A program made the translations under genes and the position numbers. This document shows positions 34,849 to 43,396 of a stretch of DNA of 64,000 nt, piece after piece; position 1 is the first letter of the stretch; each line of letters opens with the position of its first letter. This stretch comes from Gemmatimonadaceae bacterium (GTDB lineage Bacteria; Gemmatimonadota; Gemmatimonadetes; Gemmatimonadales; Gemmatimonadaceae): NCBI GenBank assembly GCA_016720905.1, contig JADKJT010000005.1:62001-126000 (forward strand), written 5' to 3'. The notes beneath the pieces are model-generated. The model worked only from the letters and a program-made list of their open reading frames with translations. It searched no databases and was not told the DNA's origin.

Positions 34849-35988
34849 ATGACCTACGCAGCCATCACCGGTTGGGGCGCCTGTATGCCCCCGGCGGTCC
34901 TGAGCAACGACGACCTCTCCACGTTCCTGGAGACGTCGGACGAATGGATCACGTCGCGCACCGGCATGAAGGAGCGCCGTGTGTCGCACGTGAGCGCCAT
35001 CGACCTCTCCACCGTCGCCTCGGCCCGCGCCCTCGCCTGCGCCGGTCTCGATGCTGCCGATGTGGATCTCATCATTTACGGCGGCGTGAGCAATGACGAA
35101 CTCGTGCCGAACAGCGCGTCCGGCGTGCAGATCGCGCTTGGCGCCAAGCACGCGGCGGCCATCGACCTGAACACCGCCTGCACCAGCTTCTGCTACGGAC
35201 TGGCCACGGCCACGGCCATGATCCGCACGGGCATGGTGCGCAACGCCATCGTCATTGGCGTGGAACTCATCAGCCGCTACATGGACTGGAGCAACCGCAA
35301 TGTCGCGGTGTTGTTCGGGGACGGTGCCGCCGCGGTGGTGCTGCAGGCCAGTGACCACGAAGAAGGGATGATTGGCAGCGTGTTGGGGTGCGACGCCGAA
35401 GCGCGGCAGAGTCTGCGCGTGCGCGGGTTTGGCTGCACGTATTCCGGTCGCGAGGTGACCTTCGGCGATACGCTGTGGGACTTTGACGGCCAGGTGATCT
35501 TCAAGCGCGCCGTGCATGCCATGGCTGACGCCTCGAAGCGCGTCATGGAGCAATGCCACGTGACGGCCGACCAGATCGACTTGGTGGTGCCGCATCAGGC
35601 GAATCTGCGCATCATCGAATCGGTGGCCAAGTACGCGGGCGTGCCGATGGACAAGGTGATGGTGACTGTCCAGAAGTACGGTAACATGAGTGCCGCCACG
35701 GTCCCCGTCGCGCTGGTGGAAGCGCTCGAAGCGGGCCGCATCAAACCAGGTGGATTGGTGATGATGCCGGCGTTTGGCGGTGGTCTCACGTACTGCTCGC
35801 TGCTGGTGCGATGGGGACAGCGTGTGACGCCTCTGGGTACCTCGGATCGGGAGTTGCCACCGAACACGCAGACTGCGCTGGAAATGGTGAACGAGATTCG
35901 CAAACATCAGGACCCGCACGGACGATCGCGGGTGGGGCTGATGGCGCCGGCGTTCGTGGAAACGATGCTGGCAACGGTGTCGGGTTGA
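34849..35988 (+). CDS. fabH: 3-oxoacyl-ACP synthase III (KAS III)
   Basis: 379 residues. Catalytic triad of FabH is visible: Cys111 in NTACTSFCYG, His249 in VVPHQANLRI and Asn279 in YGNMSAATVPVAL. The N-terminal fold matches (ITGWGACMPPAVLSNDDL, SDEWITSRTGMKERR). It condenses acetyl- or branched-acyl-CoA with malonyl-ACP to start fatty acid synthesis. It has a C-terminal extension of about 55 residues after GLTYCSLLVRWGQR, longer than typical FabH. ATG at 34849 is preferred over the ATG at 34720, which lies inside the hairpin arm. Confidence 0.93.
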   Translation: MTYAAITGWGACMPPAVLSNDDLSTFLETSDEWITSRTGMKERRVSHVSAIDLSTVASARALACAGLDAADVDLIIYGGVSNDELVPNSASGVQIALGAKHAAAIDLNTACTSFCYGLATATAMIRTGMVRNAIVIGVELISRYMDWSNRNVAVLFGDGAAAVVLQASDHEEGMIGSVLGCDAEARQSLRVRGFGCTYSGREVTFGDTLWDFDGQVIFKRAVHAMADASKRVMEQCHVTADQIDLVVPHQANLRIIESVAKYAGVPMDKVMVTVQKYGNMSAATVPVALVEALEAGRIKPGGLVMMPAFGGGLTYCSLLVRWGQRVTPLGTSDRELPPNTQTALEMVNEIRKHQDPHGRSRVGLMAPAFVETMLATVSG

Positions 35989-36028
35989 TTCCTTCAAACT
36001 TCAAGTACTTCCCTTTTCGAGACGCTCC

Positions 36029-38455
36029 ATGCCTTTGAATCGCCCGCGACACTCGTTCGTCACCGTGCGCCCGTTGCTGGCCCGCGTCGCGTTTGCCACT
36101 GCGGTCGCCGCGTCCACGGCCTTGGCGCAACCGGCCGCGGCGCCGTTCCTGCGCGTCCGCGTGGACGAGGCGCGCAACCGTGCGATGCTGGATATCCCGG
36201 TCGGGCAACTCGACAAGGACTTCCTGCACCAGGTCACGCTGGCCACCGGATTCCCGGCCGGCGGTCTCGATCGTGCGCAGTCCGGCCAGAGCGTGGTGGT
36301 GCGACTCGAGAAGCGTGGCAATCGCATTTTGATGGTGCGCGACAACTGGAGTGTGCGCGCGCCGGCCGGCGACGCGGCCAACCAGCGGGCGGCCGCCGAG
36401 GCATTTCCGCGGTCGGTGGTGGCGTCGTTCGTGGCGGACAGCGCTCGCGACGGCGTGTACACGGTGGATGCGAGTTCGCTGTTCCTTTCGGACGCCTACG
36501 GTGTGACCGAGTCGTTGCGTGGTTCGCAAGCGGGCGCATATCGGGTTGACGTGAGCCGAAGCTGGCTGGACACCGCGCGCACGAAGTCGTTCGCGCGCAA
36601 CGCCGAAGTGCATGCGGTGCTCACCTTTGTGAGCGATGCGCCCGGTGGATCGGTGCGCCGCGCCGCCCCCGATGCCAAGGCGATGACGTTTGAGGAACAC
36701 CATTCGTTCGTCGTGTTACCGGAGCCCCAAGGCTATCGGCCGCGCGACTACGATCCACGCTACGGTTTTGGCGGCACGCAATTCGCCGATCTGTCCAAGG
36801 GGTTTGACGGCGACTATCGCGGAGGCTTCATCAACCGGTGGCGGTTGATTCCGCGTGACCCCGCGGCATACGCCCGCGGCGAGTTGGTGGAACCGGTCAC
36901 GCCTATCACGTACTACCTCGATCCCGGCATCCCCGCGCCGTATCGCGAAGCGCTGCGCGAGGGCGGCAACTGGTGGGCCAAGGTGTTCGAGGCGGCCGGT
37001 TTCCGAAATGCATTCCACGTGCTGGACTTGCCCGCTGGCGCCGATCCCATGGATGCGCGCTACAACATGCTGATGTGGATTCATCGCAACGGACCGGGAC
37101 CGTCGGTAGGCCCCAGCTACAGCGATCCCCGCACCGGTGAAATTGTGCGTGCGGTGGTGCGCATGGACGCATGGCGCTCGCTGATTGATTACAACATCTG
37201 GGCGGGTACGGTGCCGGCCTTCGGGGCGGCGGGTCCAAACGTCGACGCGGAGACGTTCGCGCTGATGCGCCGCCGACAGCACGCGGCGCACGAGATCGGG
37301 CACACCATTGGCTTGCAGCACAACTACATCGCGTCGTCGCAGGGACGGGCGTCGGTGATGGACTATCCGTTCCCGCTCATCACCGCCAACGCGGACGGTG
37401 CGCTGGACCTGCGCGACGCCTGGCGCAAGGGACCCGGCGCGTGGGACTCGCTGACCATTCGCCTGGGCTACACGTGGTATCCCACGGCGGCCGCCGAGAA
37501 GGCGGGATTGGCCACCATCATGAAGGATGGTCTGGCGCGCAACGTGCGATTCATCAACGACACGTATGCCGGTTCCAACGGGTCCATTCCGCAAGTCACG
37601 CGCTGGGATGAAGGCACCACGATGTTCGATGCCGTCACGCGTTCGTCGCAGGTGCGACGCATCCTGATTGACAAGTTCGACGAGCGGGCCATCCAGCCGG
37701 GCGAGCCGATGGCGATGCTCAACATGCGCTTCACGCATGTCTACCTGCATCACCGGTATTCGCTGGAAGCGCTGTGCAAGTATGTGGGTGGAATGGACTT
37801 CACGTTCACGCTGCGCGGCGACGGACAAGTACCCACGCGGGTGCTGCCCGCGGCCGATCAGCGCAAGGCGTTGAATATGGCGCTGGATGCGCTCAAGCCG
37901 TCGGAACTCACGGTACCGGAACGCGTGATTGCGATGATCCCGCCGCCGCCGCCGGGGTTCAATACCGACATGACGTGGATTGACGGCAGTGGCGGAACCG
38001 CCTTCGATCAGGTGACGCTGGCCGGCGGCCTGGCCAACGAAGTCGTCGGCTATCTGCTGGATCGGGAGCGCGCCGCACGCCTGGTGCTGTTTCAGGCGCG
38101 CGATGCGAACGCGTTGGGACTCGACGAAGTGCTGGGGACGATCGTGCGTCGCACGTGGGGAGCTGCGACACCCGCGTCGTCGGCGGAACGCGCGGTGCTG
38201 CGCGCGTCGCAGCGGGCGGCGCTCGATGTGATGCTCGACCTGGCGGGTGACAAGCGTGCCATGCCCGATGTGCGTGCGCAGGCCACCCTGCATGTGCGTG
38301 CGCTCGATCAGCGGTTGGCGGCAGCGCCCGGTGCCGATGCGGCCGCGCGTGCACATGTGGCGGCGGCACGTCGTGACATCGCGCGATTCGTCGCGGGCGA
38401 GGATACCCCGGAATCGCGTCCGCGCTACCCGGTTATCACGCTTCCGTGGCCATGA
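36029..38455 (+). CDS. Zinc metalloprotease (DUF5117/DUF4953 type)
   Basis: 808 residues with a signal peptide (VAFATAVAASTALAQPA). The zinc site HEIGHTIGLQHN starts at His421 (HExxHxxGxxH), followed by YIASSQGRASVMDYPFP, the metzincin-like Met-turn. Preceding motifs (GGFINRWRLIPRDPAAYARG, ITYYLDPGIPAPYREALREGG, RYNMLMWIHRNG) match the large DUF5117/DUF4953 exported protease family common in Bacteroidota and Gemmatimonadota. It is probably secreted or periplasmic and degrades proteins. It ends 10 bases before the next gene on the same strand, suggesting an operon. Confidence 0.9.
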   Translation: MPLNRPRHSFVTVRPLLARVAFATAVAASTALAQPAAAPFLRVRVDEARNRAMLDIPVGQLDKDFLHQVTLATGFPAGGLDRAQSGQSVVVRLEKRGNRILMVRDNWSVRAPAGDAANQRAAAEAFPRSVVASFVADSARDGVYTVDASSLFLSDAYGVTESLRGSQAGAYRVDVSRSWLDTARTKSFARNAEVHAVLTFVSDAPGGSVRRAAPDAKAMTFEEHHSFVVLPEPQGYRPRDYDPRYGFGGTQFADLSKGFDGDYRGGFINRWRLIPRDPAAYARGELVEPVTPITYYLDPGIPAPYREALREGGNWWAKVFEAAGFRNAFHVLDLPAGADPMDARYNMLMWIHRNGPGPSVGPSYSDPRTGEIVRAVVRMDAWRSLIDYNIWAGTVPAFGAAGPNVDAETFALMRRRQHAAHEIGHTIGLQHNYIASSQGRASVMDYPFPLITANADGALDLRDAWRKGPGAWDSLTIRLGYTWYPTAAAEKAGLATIMKDGLARNVRFINDTYAGSNGSIPQVTRWDEGTTMFDAVTRSSQVRRILIDKFDERAIQPGEPMAMLNMRFTHVYLHHRYSLEALCKYVGGMDFTFTLRGDGQVPTRVLPAADQRKALNMALDALKPSELTVPERVIAMIPPPPPGFNTDMTWIDGSGGTAFDQVTLAGGLANEVVGYLLDRERAARLVLFQARDANALGLDEVLGTIVRRTWGAATPASSAERAVLRASQRAALDVMLDLAGDKRAMPDVRAQATLHVRALDQRLAAAPGADAAARAHVAAARRDIARFVAGEDTPESRPRYPVITLPWP

Positions 38456-38465
38456 GGTAGTGGTC

Positions 38466-39983
38466 ATGCAACGGCCGATTCGGCATCTCGTGCCGGCGTG
38501 GTTGCTGGCGGGCGCGCTGGCGCTGAGTCCCTGTGCCGTCTTGGCACAGGGGAGCGCGCCACAGATCGAACGGCCGATTGCCTTTGACGCCGCGGGTCAT
38601 GTGACGGTGGTGACACCCACATTGGCGGCGCGTTGGAAACTTTCGGCGCCGGAGTGGCCGCTGGGTGTCGATTGGAAGGACGCGCGACTGTATGCAACCG
38701 ACGGCGGAGCGGCCGTGCTGGTCGCGCAACGTGTGGACGGCACGGTGGCGCGCTATGCGTACGTGGCGGGTGATTTGGCGGCATTGCGCCGGGTGATTGA
38801 TGCGGCGGTGCTGGCGCAGGGCTCGGCGGGCGCTGGCACGCGCGGCAGCACCGGATTCGAGTTGTCAGAACCGGCCGGGAATGTGTTTGTGCGCAATCAG
38901 ACGGTATTGGGGCTCTTTGCCTATGGACCGGCCACCGCCGCGATTCTCAGTGACAACGGTGCGGCAGCCGGTGGCGGGTACCTGCTGGCCGCCGGCACGT
39001 CGTTTTTCGTGGCGGCGCGCATGGTGCGCAACCGATCGGTGTCGCGGGCCCAGACCATTCTGGCCTTTCACGGTGGTACACGGGGCAGCCTCGCGGGCGC
39101 GGCCATTGCCGCCATTGCCCGAGCCGACGGTGGTGCCGGCTATGGCGCGCCGATTCTTGCCGGAGCGCTCGGCGGCACCATCGCCGGATTTCACGGCGCG
39201 AAGGGCATGAGCGACGGGGAGGCCGCCTCGTCGGGATTTGGTGCCGACCTGAGCGCGGCCACGACAATCGGATTGGTCGGCGCGCTCGGTGCGTTTGACG
39301 AAGACACATCGTACCACGGCGACGGGCCACCGCCGCGTGCCCGACCGGCGCTTGGTGCCGCGATTGCAGCGGGAGTTGCGGGCTATTGGGTGGGACCCCG
39401 CTACGCGCGACGGTCCGCATACAATGTCACGGCGGGCGACATCGACATGGTGTTCACCAGTGCCGCACTGGGGGCGTTGGCGACGAATGCCGTGTTCTCC
39501 AACAGCACGGCTCGGCGCACAGGATTTGCCGTGAGCACCGCCGGTATGCTGGCCGGCGCGGCGATTGCCGATCGACTCATGGTACGTCGGGCCGATCGCA
39601 CCTCGGCCGACGGAACACTGGCGCAGTTGGGTGCGGTGGCCGGCATGCTGATGGGTGGGGGCGTGGCCATCATGGCCGACGTCAATCGCCAACCGGGTGT
39701 CGCTCTTGTTGCCGCAGGCGGCGCGCTGGGATTGGTGGCAGCAGACCGTATCCTGGCGCCGTCGCCCGATGCGGGTCCCAAGCGCGGCGTCCTGCCCAGC
39801 GAAAGCTCCAGTGGATTGTACGGTGGATCGTCCGCGTCCTCGCGTGTCTCCCTGTCCATCATCCCCGCGGCCACCTCGATCGCTTTGGGGATGAGTGGAA
39901 CGCGAACGGCTCGCCCCACCCGGCAGTCGCTGATGGCGCGCCCGACGATCACCAATGTCCCGGTGATGCGCATCGCATTCTGA
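38466..39983 (+). CDS. Unknown exported Gly/Ala-rich protein
   Basis: 505 residues with a signal peptide (WLLAGALALSPCAVLAQG). The rest is rich in glycine and alanine with many short hydrophobic stretches (PILAGALGGTIAGFHGA, ALGAAIAAGVAGYWVGP, AGMLAGAAIADRLM, AGMLMGGGVAIMADV), reminiscent of membrane-associated or glycine-zipper-like segments. No known family is recognised. It starts 10 bases after the metalloprotease. The frame extends upstream to 38247, overlapping the protease; ATG at 38466 is chosen. Confidence 0.7.
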   Translation: MQRPIRHLVPAWLLAGALALSPCAVLAQGSAPQIERPIAFDAAGHVTVVTPTLAARWKLSAPEWPLGVDWKDARLYATDGGAAVLVAQRVDGTVARYAYVAGDLAALRRVIDAAVLAQGSAGAGTRGSTGFELSEPAGNVFVRNQTVLGLFAYGPATAAILSDNGAAAGGGYLLAAGTSFFVAARMVRNRSVSRAQTILAFHGGTRGSLAGAAIAAIARADGGAGYGAPILAGALGGTIAGFHGAKGMSDGEAASSGFGADLSAATTIGLVGALGAFDEDTSYHGDGPPPRARPALGAAIAAGVAGYWVGPRYARRSAYNVTAGDIDMVFTSAALGALATNAVFSNSTARRTGFAVSTAGMLAGAAIADRLMVRRADRTSADGTLAQLGAVAGMLMGGGVAIMADVNRQPGVALVAAGGALGLVAADRILAPSPDAGPKRGVLPSESSSGLYGGSSASSRVSLSIIPAATSIALGMSGTRTARPTRQSLMARPTITNVPVMRIAF

Positions 39984-40038
39984 TCGGTTCGGACGTCGAC
40001 CACAGCCTCCCAACGAGGGAGCAAACGGTCGCCGTCGA

Positions 40039-40599
40039 CTACATGGCGATCGCTCGGTCAGCCCGTTTCTTGACGGCGTCAATGAACCGACGCGCGTCCT
40101 CTTCCTTGAACACCGCATTCCGGTTCGAGTCGCTGTTCAGCTTCACCTTGGCGTCGCTGTTCTTGAGGTCGAATCGAATGTGTCCGCTTTCGTAGCGCAG
40201 ATTCTGCACGTCGGTGGCCGGCACGCGCACCATGAAACCCATGGCGCCGGTCACGACTTTGGAGACCGACTTTGCGATGAGTCCGCCAATGCCGCTCTGA
40301 TCGCCGCTGCTGTCGATGTCCTTGGTGATTTCCGCGCCCACCGAGTTGCGCAGGCTGTCGGAGAGGTGCATCCGAACCGTGTCGCCAATGAGTGACAACA
40401 CCAGGACGCCATCGGTGCTCACGATCCGCACGTCATTCGGCCCCAATTGCGGATTGCGTTCCGCTTCGTTGCCAAACTCGACCTTCAGGGTTCCAGTGCT
40501 GTCGACCGGTGGTGCCTTGTCCTTGATCGTGCATCCAGGAAGCAGCGATATGGCGACGAGGGTGAGGAGCACACGAGACTGGCGCAACAGCGGGTGCAT
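40039..40599 (-). CDS. Lipoprotein of unknown function
   Basis: 186 residues with lipobox LLPGC at the end of a signal peptide (LLTLVAISLLPGC). The mature part has VEFGNEAERNPQLGPNDVRIVST and a hydrophobic stretch, then IRFDLKNSDAKVKLNSDSNRN and a helical C-terminus (FIDAVKKRADRAI). Not recognised. It follows the outer-membrane-barrel gene at a 20-base gap on the same strand. Confidence 0.72.
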   Translation of the reverse strand: MHPLLRQSRVLLTLVAISLLPGCTIKDKAPPVDSTGTLKVEFGNEAERNPQLGPNDVRIVSTDGVLVLSLIGDTVRMHLSDSLRNSVGAEITKDIDSSGDQSGIGGLIAKSVSKVVTGAMGFMVRVPATDVQNLRYESGHIRFDLKNSDAKVKLNSDSNRNAVFKEEDARRFIDAVKKRADRAIAM

Positions 40600-40619
40600 G
40601 ACAGTCGGGGTTGGAGTGA

Positions 40620-41210
40620 TCAGAACGCGAGTCCGAAGGAGACCGGAATGAACTGTGCCTTGGAGTATCCGAAGGTGCCGGCGTTGTAGGACGCCGTGCC
40701 GAGTCGCGCTTCCACGAATCCTTCCGCGCGACCGAGATGGAAACGAAAACCGGCGCCGGCGTTCATGGTCAACTGCGTTTCGTTTTCGCTGGACGCGTCG
40801 AGGTTGAGCACGCCGACCCCGCCCAGGATGTACAGTCCCGCCGCCAACGGCACTTCGATATTGCCGATGGCGCCCAGGAACTGTGTGGTTTGCGTGGAGT
40901 CGGAGCCCGTGTAACCGATGGGTCGTAACAACGTGTTCACTGGCGGCAGTTTCTGTTTCAGCCGTGTGAGCGAAAGTTCGGGACGCACGGTGACGGGCAA
41001 TCCGGCAAATGTGAGCAGCAGTGATGCATCGGCGTGCAATCCCGTGTCGTGGAAGTCCTTGAGGTCGCCTTGTGGCAAGGTCATCCCGCCGCTGACCACG
41101 ACGCGAATGGGCTTCGTCGAACCGGACCGCTGCGCGAGGAGGGCAGGGGAGATTGTCAGCGTTGCGATCAACAGGGTCGCGAACGTGACCAAGGGCGTGA
41201 GACGGCGCAT
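40620..41210 (-). CDS. Outer-membrane beta-barrel protein
   Basis: 196 residues with a signal peptide (LTPLVTFATLLIATLTISPALLAQ). The mature chain alternates strands in the OmpA/OprF or YtfQ-like eight-stranded barrel pattern: VVVSGGMTLPQGDL, VRPELSLTRLKQKL, FLGAIGNIEVPLAAGLYILGGVGVL, MNAGAGFRFHLGRAEGFVEARLG and the C-terminal PVSFGLAF with terminal aromatic. Probably a small outer-membrane barrel. The function is unknown. Confidence 0.78.
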   Translation of the reverse strand: MRRLTPLVTFATLLIATLTISPALLAQRSGSTKPIRVVVSGGMTLPQGDLKDFHDTGLHADASLLLTFAGLPVTVRPELSLTRLKQKLPPVNTLLRPIGYTGSDSTQTTQFLGAIGNIEVPLAAGLYILGGVGVLNLDASSENETQLTMNAGAGFRFHLGRAEGFVEARLGTASYNAGTFGYSKAQFIPVSFGLAF

Positions 41211-41335
41211 AAGTCGTCCTGGGAAGGAGGGGACTGCTCCACGACGATGCGACATCCCGGGCAATTGGGCAAGGTGAAATGTGGCGTCGCGAACTTCGTC
41301 CGCGCGGCCTCGGGCCCTCGGCCAGGCCTCCAAAC

Positions 41336-41363
41336 AAAAAACGCCCGCCAAGTCAGGCGGGCG
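41336..41363 (-). terminator. Rho-independent terminator
   Basis: On the minus strand CGCCCGCC, a short loop (TGACTT), then GGCGGGCG and six T. This is a clear intrinsic terminator placed just after the small ORF at 41373-41549. Confidence 0.85.
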
Positions 41364-41372
41364 GACCGTGCA

Positions 41373-41549
41373 TCAACGGCTGAACGACGCGGGCGACGAA
41401 CTGGCCGACGGCGCCGAGGGGGGGCGGCCCCCGTCATGCGCCAGTGCCTCTCGCACCATCAAGACGGTGATGGCGGCAAGCATCATGGGAATGGTGGCGA
41501 GCACCACCATCGAAAATGGCGCGCGCGTCGGTCGGCGTGGTGCGTGCAC
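41373..41549 (-). CDS. Small single-pass membrane protein (58 residues)
   Basis: GTG at 41549 is preceded by GGAGGGG about 5 bases upstream. The product has a basic N-terminus (VHAPRRPTRAPF), one membrane helix (MVVLATIPMMLAAITVLMV) and a serine/proline-rich tail. The intrinsic terminator right behind its stop supports it being expressed. It has no recognised family. An ATG at 41510 is a fallback start. Confidence 0.5.
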   Translation of the reverse strand: MHAPRRPTRAPFSMVVLATIPMMLAAITVLMVREALAHDGGRPPSAPSASSSPASFSR

Positions 41550-41694
41550 AGCGGCCCCTCCGCTCGGGTGGTCGGATCTGCGTGTACGGACTTCACACAA
41601 TATGATCACGGACCGGCAAGGAAAGTTGCAAATTCGGTACAGGAATGTGTCCGAGCGCACATTCGTTACTACAGTCGAGGTCGGCTTGTGACTG

Positions 41695-41727
41695 AGTACT
41701 CAGTACTCAGTACTCAGCTCAGTACTC
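41695..41727. repeat. AGTACTC tandem repeat
   Basis: Four AGTACTC units, three contiguous and the fourth after AGCTC, lie 38 bases upstream of the alcohol dehydrogenase start. AGTACT is self-complementary, so the tract could fold or bind a dimeric regulator. Confidence 0.75.
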
Positions 41728-41764
41728 TTGTGCTCATCCCCCTACAGTCCTTACGGACAGGCTC

Positions 41765-42862
41765 ATGACCCAAGTCGTACACGCAGCCGTCATGACGGCC
41801 CCGCATCAGCCCATCGAATTGCGCGAACTGCCATGGCCGACGTTGACGCCCGGCAGCGCGATGCTGCGCACCAAGTTCTCGGAAGTGTGCGGCACCGACG
41901 TGCACCTGCATCACGGTCGGTTGTCCGGCGTGCCGTATCCCATCGTGCCCGGACACGTGTCGGTGGGTCACCTGGCGGAAATCCGCGGCACGATGACCGA
42001 TATCGAAGGCGTCGCCTTTCGCGAAGGTGATCTGGTCACGTTCCTCGATGTGCACGAAACCTGCGGGTCGTGCTATGAGTGTCTGGTGACGAAGCAGACC
42101 ACGCGATGTCCGCATCGCAAGGTGTATGGGATCACCTATGGCATCGCCGATGGGCCGCTGGGCGGATGGGCCGATCATATCTGGATGAAGCCCGGCGTCA
42201 AGCTGTTGCGACTCCCGCCGTCGGTCGACCCGGCGCAGTTCATCGCGGGCGGTTGCGGGCTGGTGACGGCGATGCATGCGGTGGAGCGCGGTGGTGTGCG
42301 ACTGGGTTCGTCGGTGGCGGTGCTGGGGGCCGGACCCGTGGGACAGGCTGCTATTGCGCTGTCGGCACTCTCAGGCGCGCAGTCGGTGATTGCGATTGGC
42401 GCACCGGCCGCCCGACTGGCATTCGCCACGCGCATGGGGGCCACAGCCACGGTTGGGTTGGATGTGCCGCACGCCGATCGGGTTGTCGCCGTGCGAGCCG
42501 CCAACGACGGGCGCGGGGTGGACATCGTCATCGAGGCGTCGGGAGATCCCTCGGCGGTGGGACAGGCGCTTGATCTCGTGCGCGACGGCGGTGTGGTGGT
42601 CGTGGCCGGACAGTACACGGACGCTGGACCGGTCACCATCAATCCCCACACGCAACTCAATCGCAAGCACGCCGAGGTGCGTGGTTGCTGGGGGTGTGAC
42701 TACTCGCACTTTCATAGAGCGGTGCAGTTGCTGGCCCATCAGGGCGGGCAGTTGCCATGGCTTGATGCGCTGTCTCAGCGCTTCACGTTGGAACAGGCCA
42801 ACGAGGCCTTGGCGGCCGTGGCGGAGCGCACGGTGGTCAAGGCGTTGATCGTGCCCGGGTAA
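41765..42862 (+). CDS. Zinc-binding alcohol dehydrogenase (MDR family)
   Basis: 365 residues with the medium-chain dehydrogenase layout: Cys42 in EVCGTDVH, His64 in PGHVSVG and four structural-zinc cysteines (ETCGSCYECLVTKQTTRC). GSSVAVLGAGPVGQAA is the Rossmann nucleotide fingerprint. It should oxidise an alcohol or polyol with NAD(P). The usual Glu after the catalytic histidine (GHE) is Val here (GHV), so zinc coordination may differ. The gene has AGTACTC repeats just upstream and no other genes in an operon. Confidence 0.88.
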   Translation: MTQVVHAAVMTAPHQPIELRELPWPTLTPGSAMLRTKFSEVCGTDVHLHHGRLSGVPYPIVPGHVSVGHLAEIRGTMTDIEGVAFREGDLVTFLDVHETCGSCYECLVTKQTTRCPHRKVYGITYGIADGPLGGWADHIWMKPGVKLLRLPPSVDPAQFIAGGCGLVTAMHAVERGGVRLGSSVAVLGAGPVGQAAIALSALSGAQSVIAIGAPAARLAFATRMGATATVGLDVPHADRVVAVRAANDGRGVDIVIEASGDPSAVGQALDLVRDGGVVVVAGQYTDAGPVTINPHTQLNRKHAEVRGCWGCDYSHFHRAVQLLAHQGGQLPWLDALSQRFTLEQANEALAAVAERTVVKALIVPG

Positions 42863-42880
42863 GAGGGGCGCTGACGCCCT

Positions 42881-43396
42881 TCACACGGCGCGTCGCAACA
42901 CGAAGAAGAAGGGCCGCGCCGCGCCACGCTGATCCATCAGTCCGAGCAGCGTCGATGCATCCACGCGTCGAAACACGTCGTGAATCGGCAGGTGATCGTA
43001 GATCATGGTGGCGGTCATCACGCCGCGATATTCCATGAGTCTCAGGCGCGCCGCCGCCTTGGTGGTGCGCAGGCAGGGCAGCGCCAGCGTGAAGAGCGCG
43101 CGCGCTGCGGCGGACTGCGCCAATGCGCGATATCGCACGAGTCCCAGTGGCATCAGTCGTGGTGACACGGCAAACGGGGGGCGATTGCCCGAGGCAAACA
43201 GCAGTGGATCGACGTGATCGACGTCATGAAAATCCTTGCCGAACCATCCGTAGTGCTCAAGTAATCCGTCCATCGGATGACCGGTTGGCACGCCGCCGCC
43301 CCGCCACCGACCGATCATGGCGTCCAGCGACACCGGCGCGCCCGCATCGAAACACGCGAGCGCGTCCTCCGTGCTCGCGATTGATTCAAGCGTCAT
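42881..43396 (-). CDS. GXWXG/DUF4334 domain protein
   Basis: 171 residues: an N-terminal GXWXG domain (GRWRG at 29-33, then HYGWFGKDFHDVDHVDPLLF) and a DUF4334 domain (MTATMIYDHLPIHDVFRRVD, LLGLMDQRG). The two domains normally occur together in this order. The function is unknown, possibly a small ligand-binding or redox enzyme. ATG at 43396 overlaps the stop of the phosphatase gene (TGATG), so the two are translated together. Confidence 0.85.
   Translation of the reverse strand: MTLESIASTEDALACFDAGAPVSLDAMIGRWRGGGVPTGHPMDGLLEHYGWFGKDFHDVDHVDPLLFASGNRPPFAVSPRLMPLGLVRYRALAQSAAARALFTLALPCLRTTKAAARLRLMEYRGVMTATMIYDHLPIHDVFRRVDASTLLGLMDQRGAARPFFFVLRRAV

Noticed and set aside
34792..35997. Long open frame of about 400 codons on the minus strand
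   Set aside because: It is antisense to the clearly conserved fabH gene, rich in His and Arg and without domain character: a high-GC shadow.
36716..38467. 583-codon open frame on the minus strand
   Set aside because: Antisense to the zinc metalloprotease; composition (many Arg, His, Gln) is typical of reverse-frame shadow.
41695..41727. CRISPR-like array
   Set aside because: Units are 7 bases without spacers and occur only four times; this is a simple tandem repeat.
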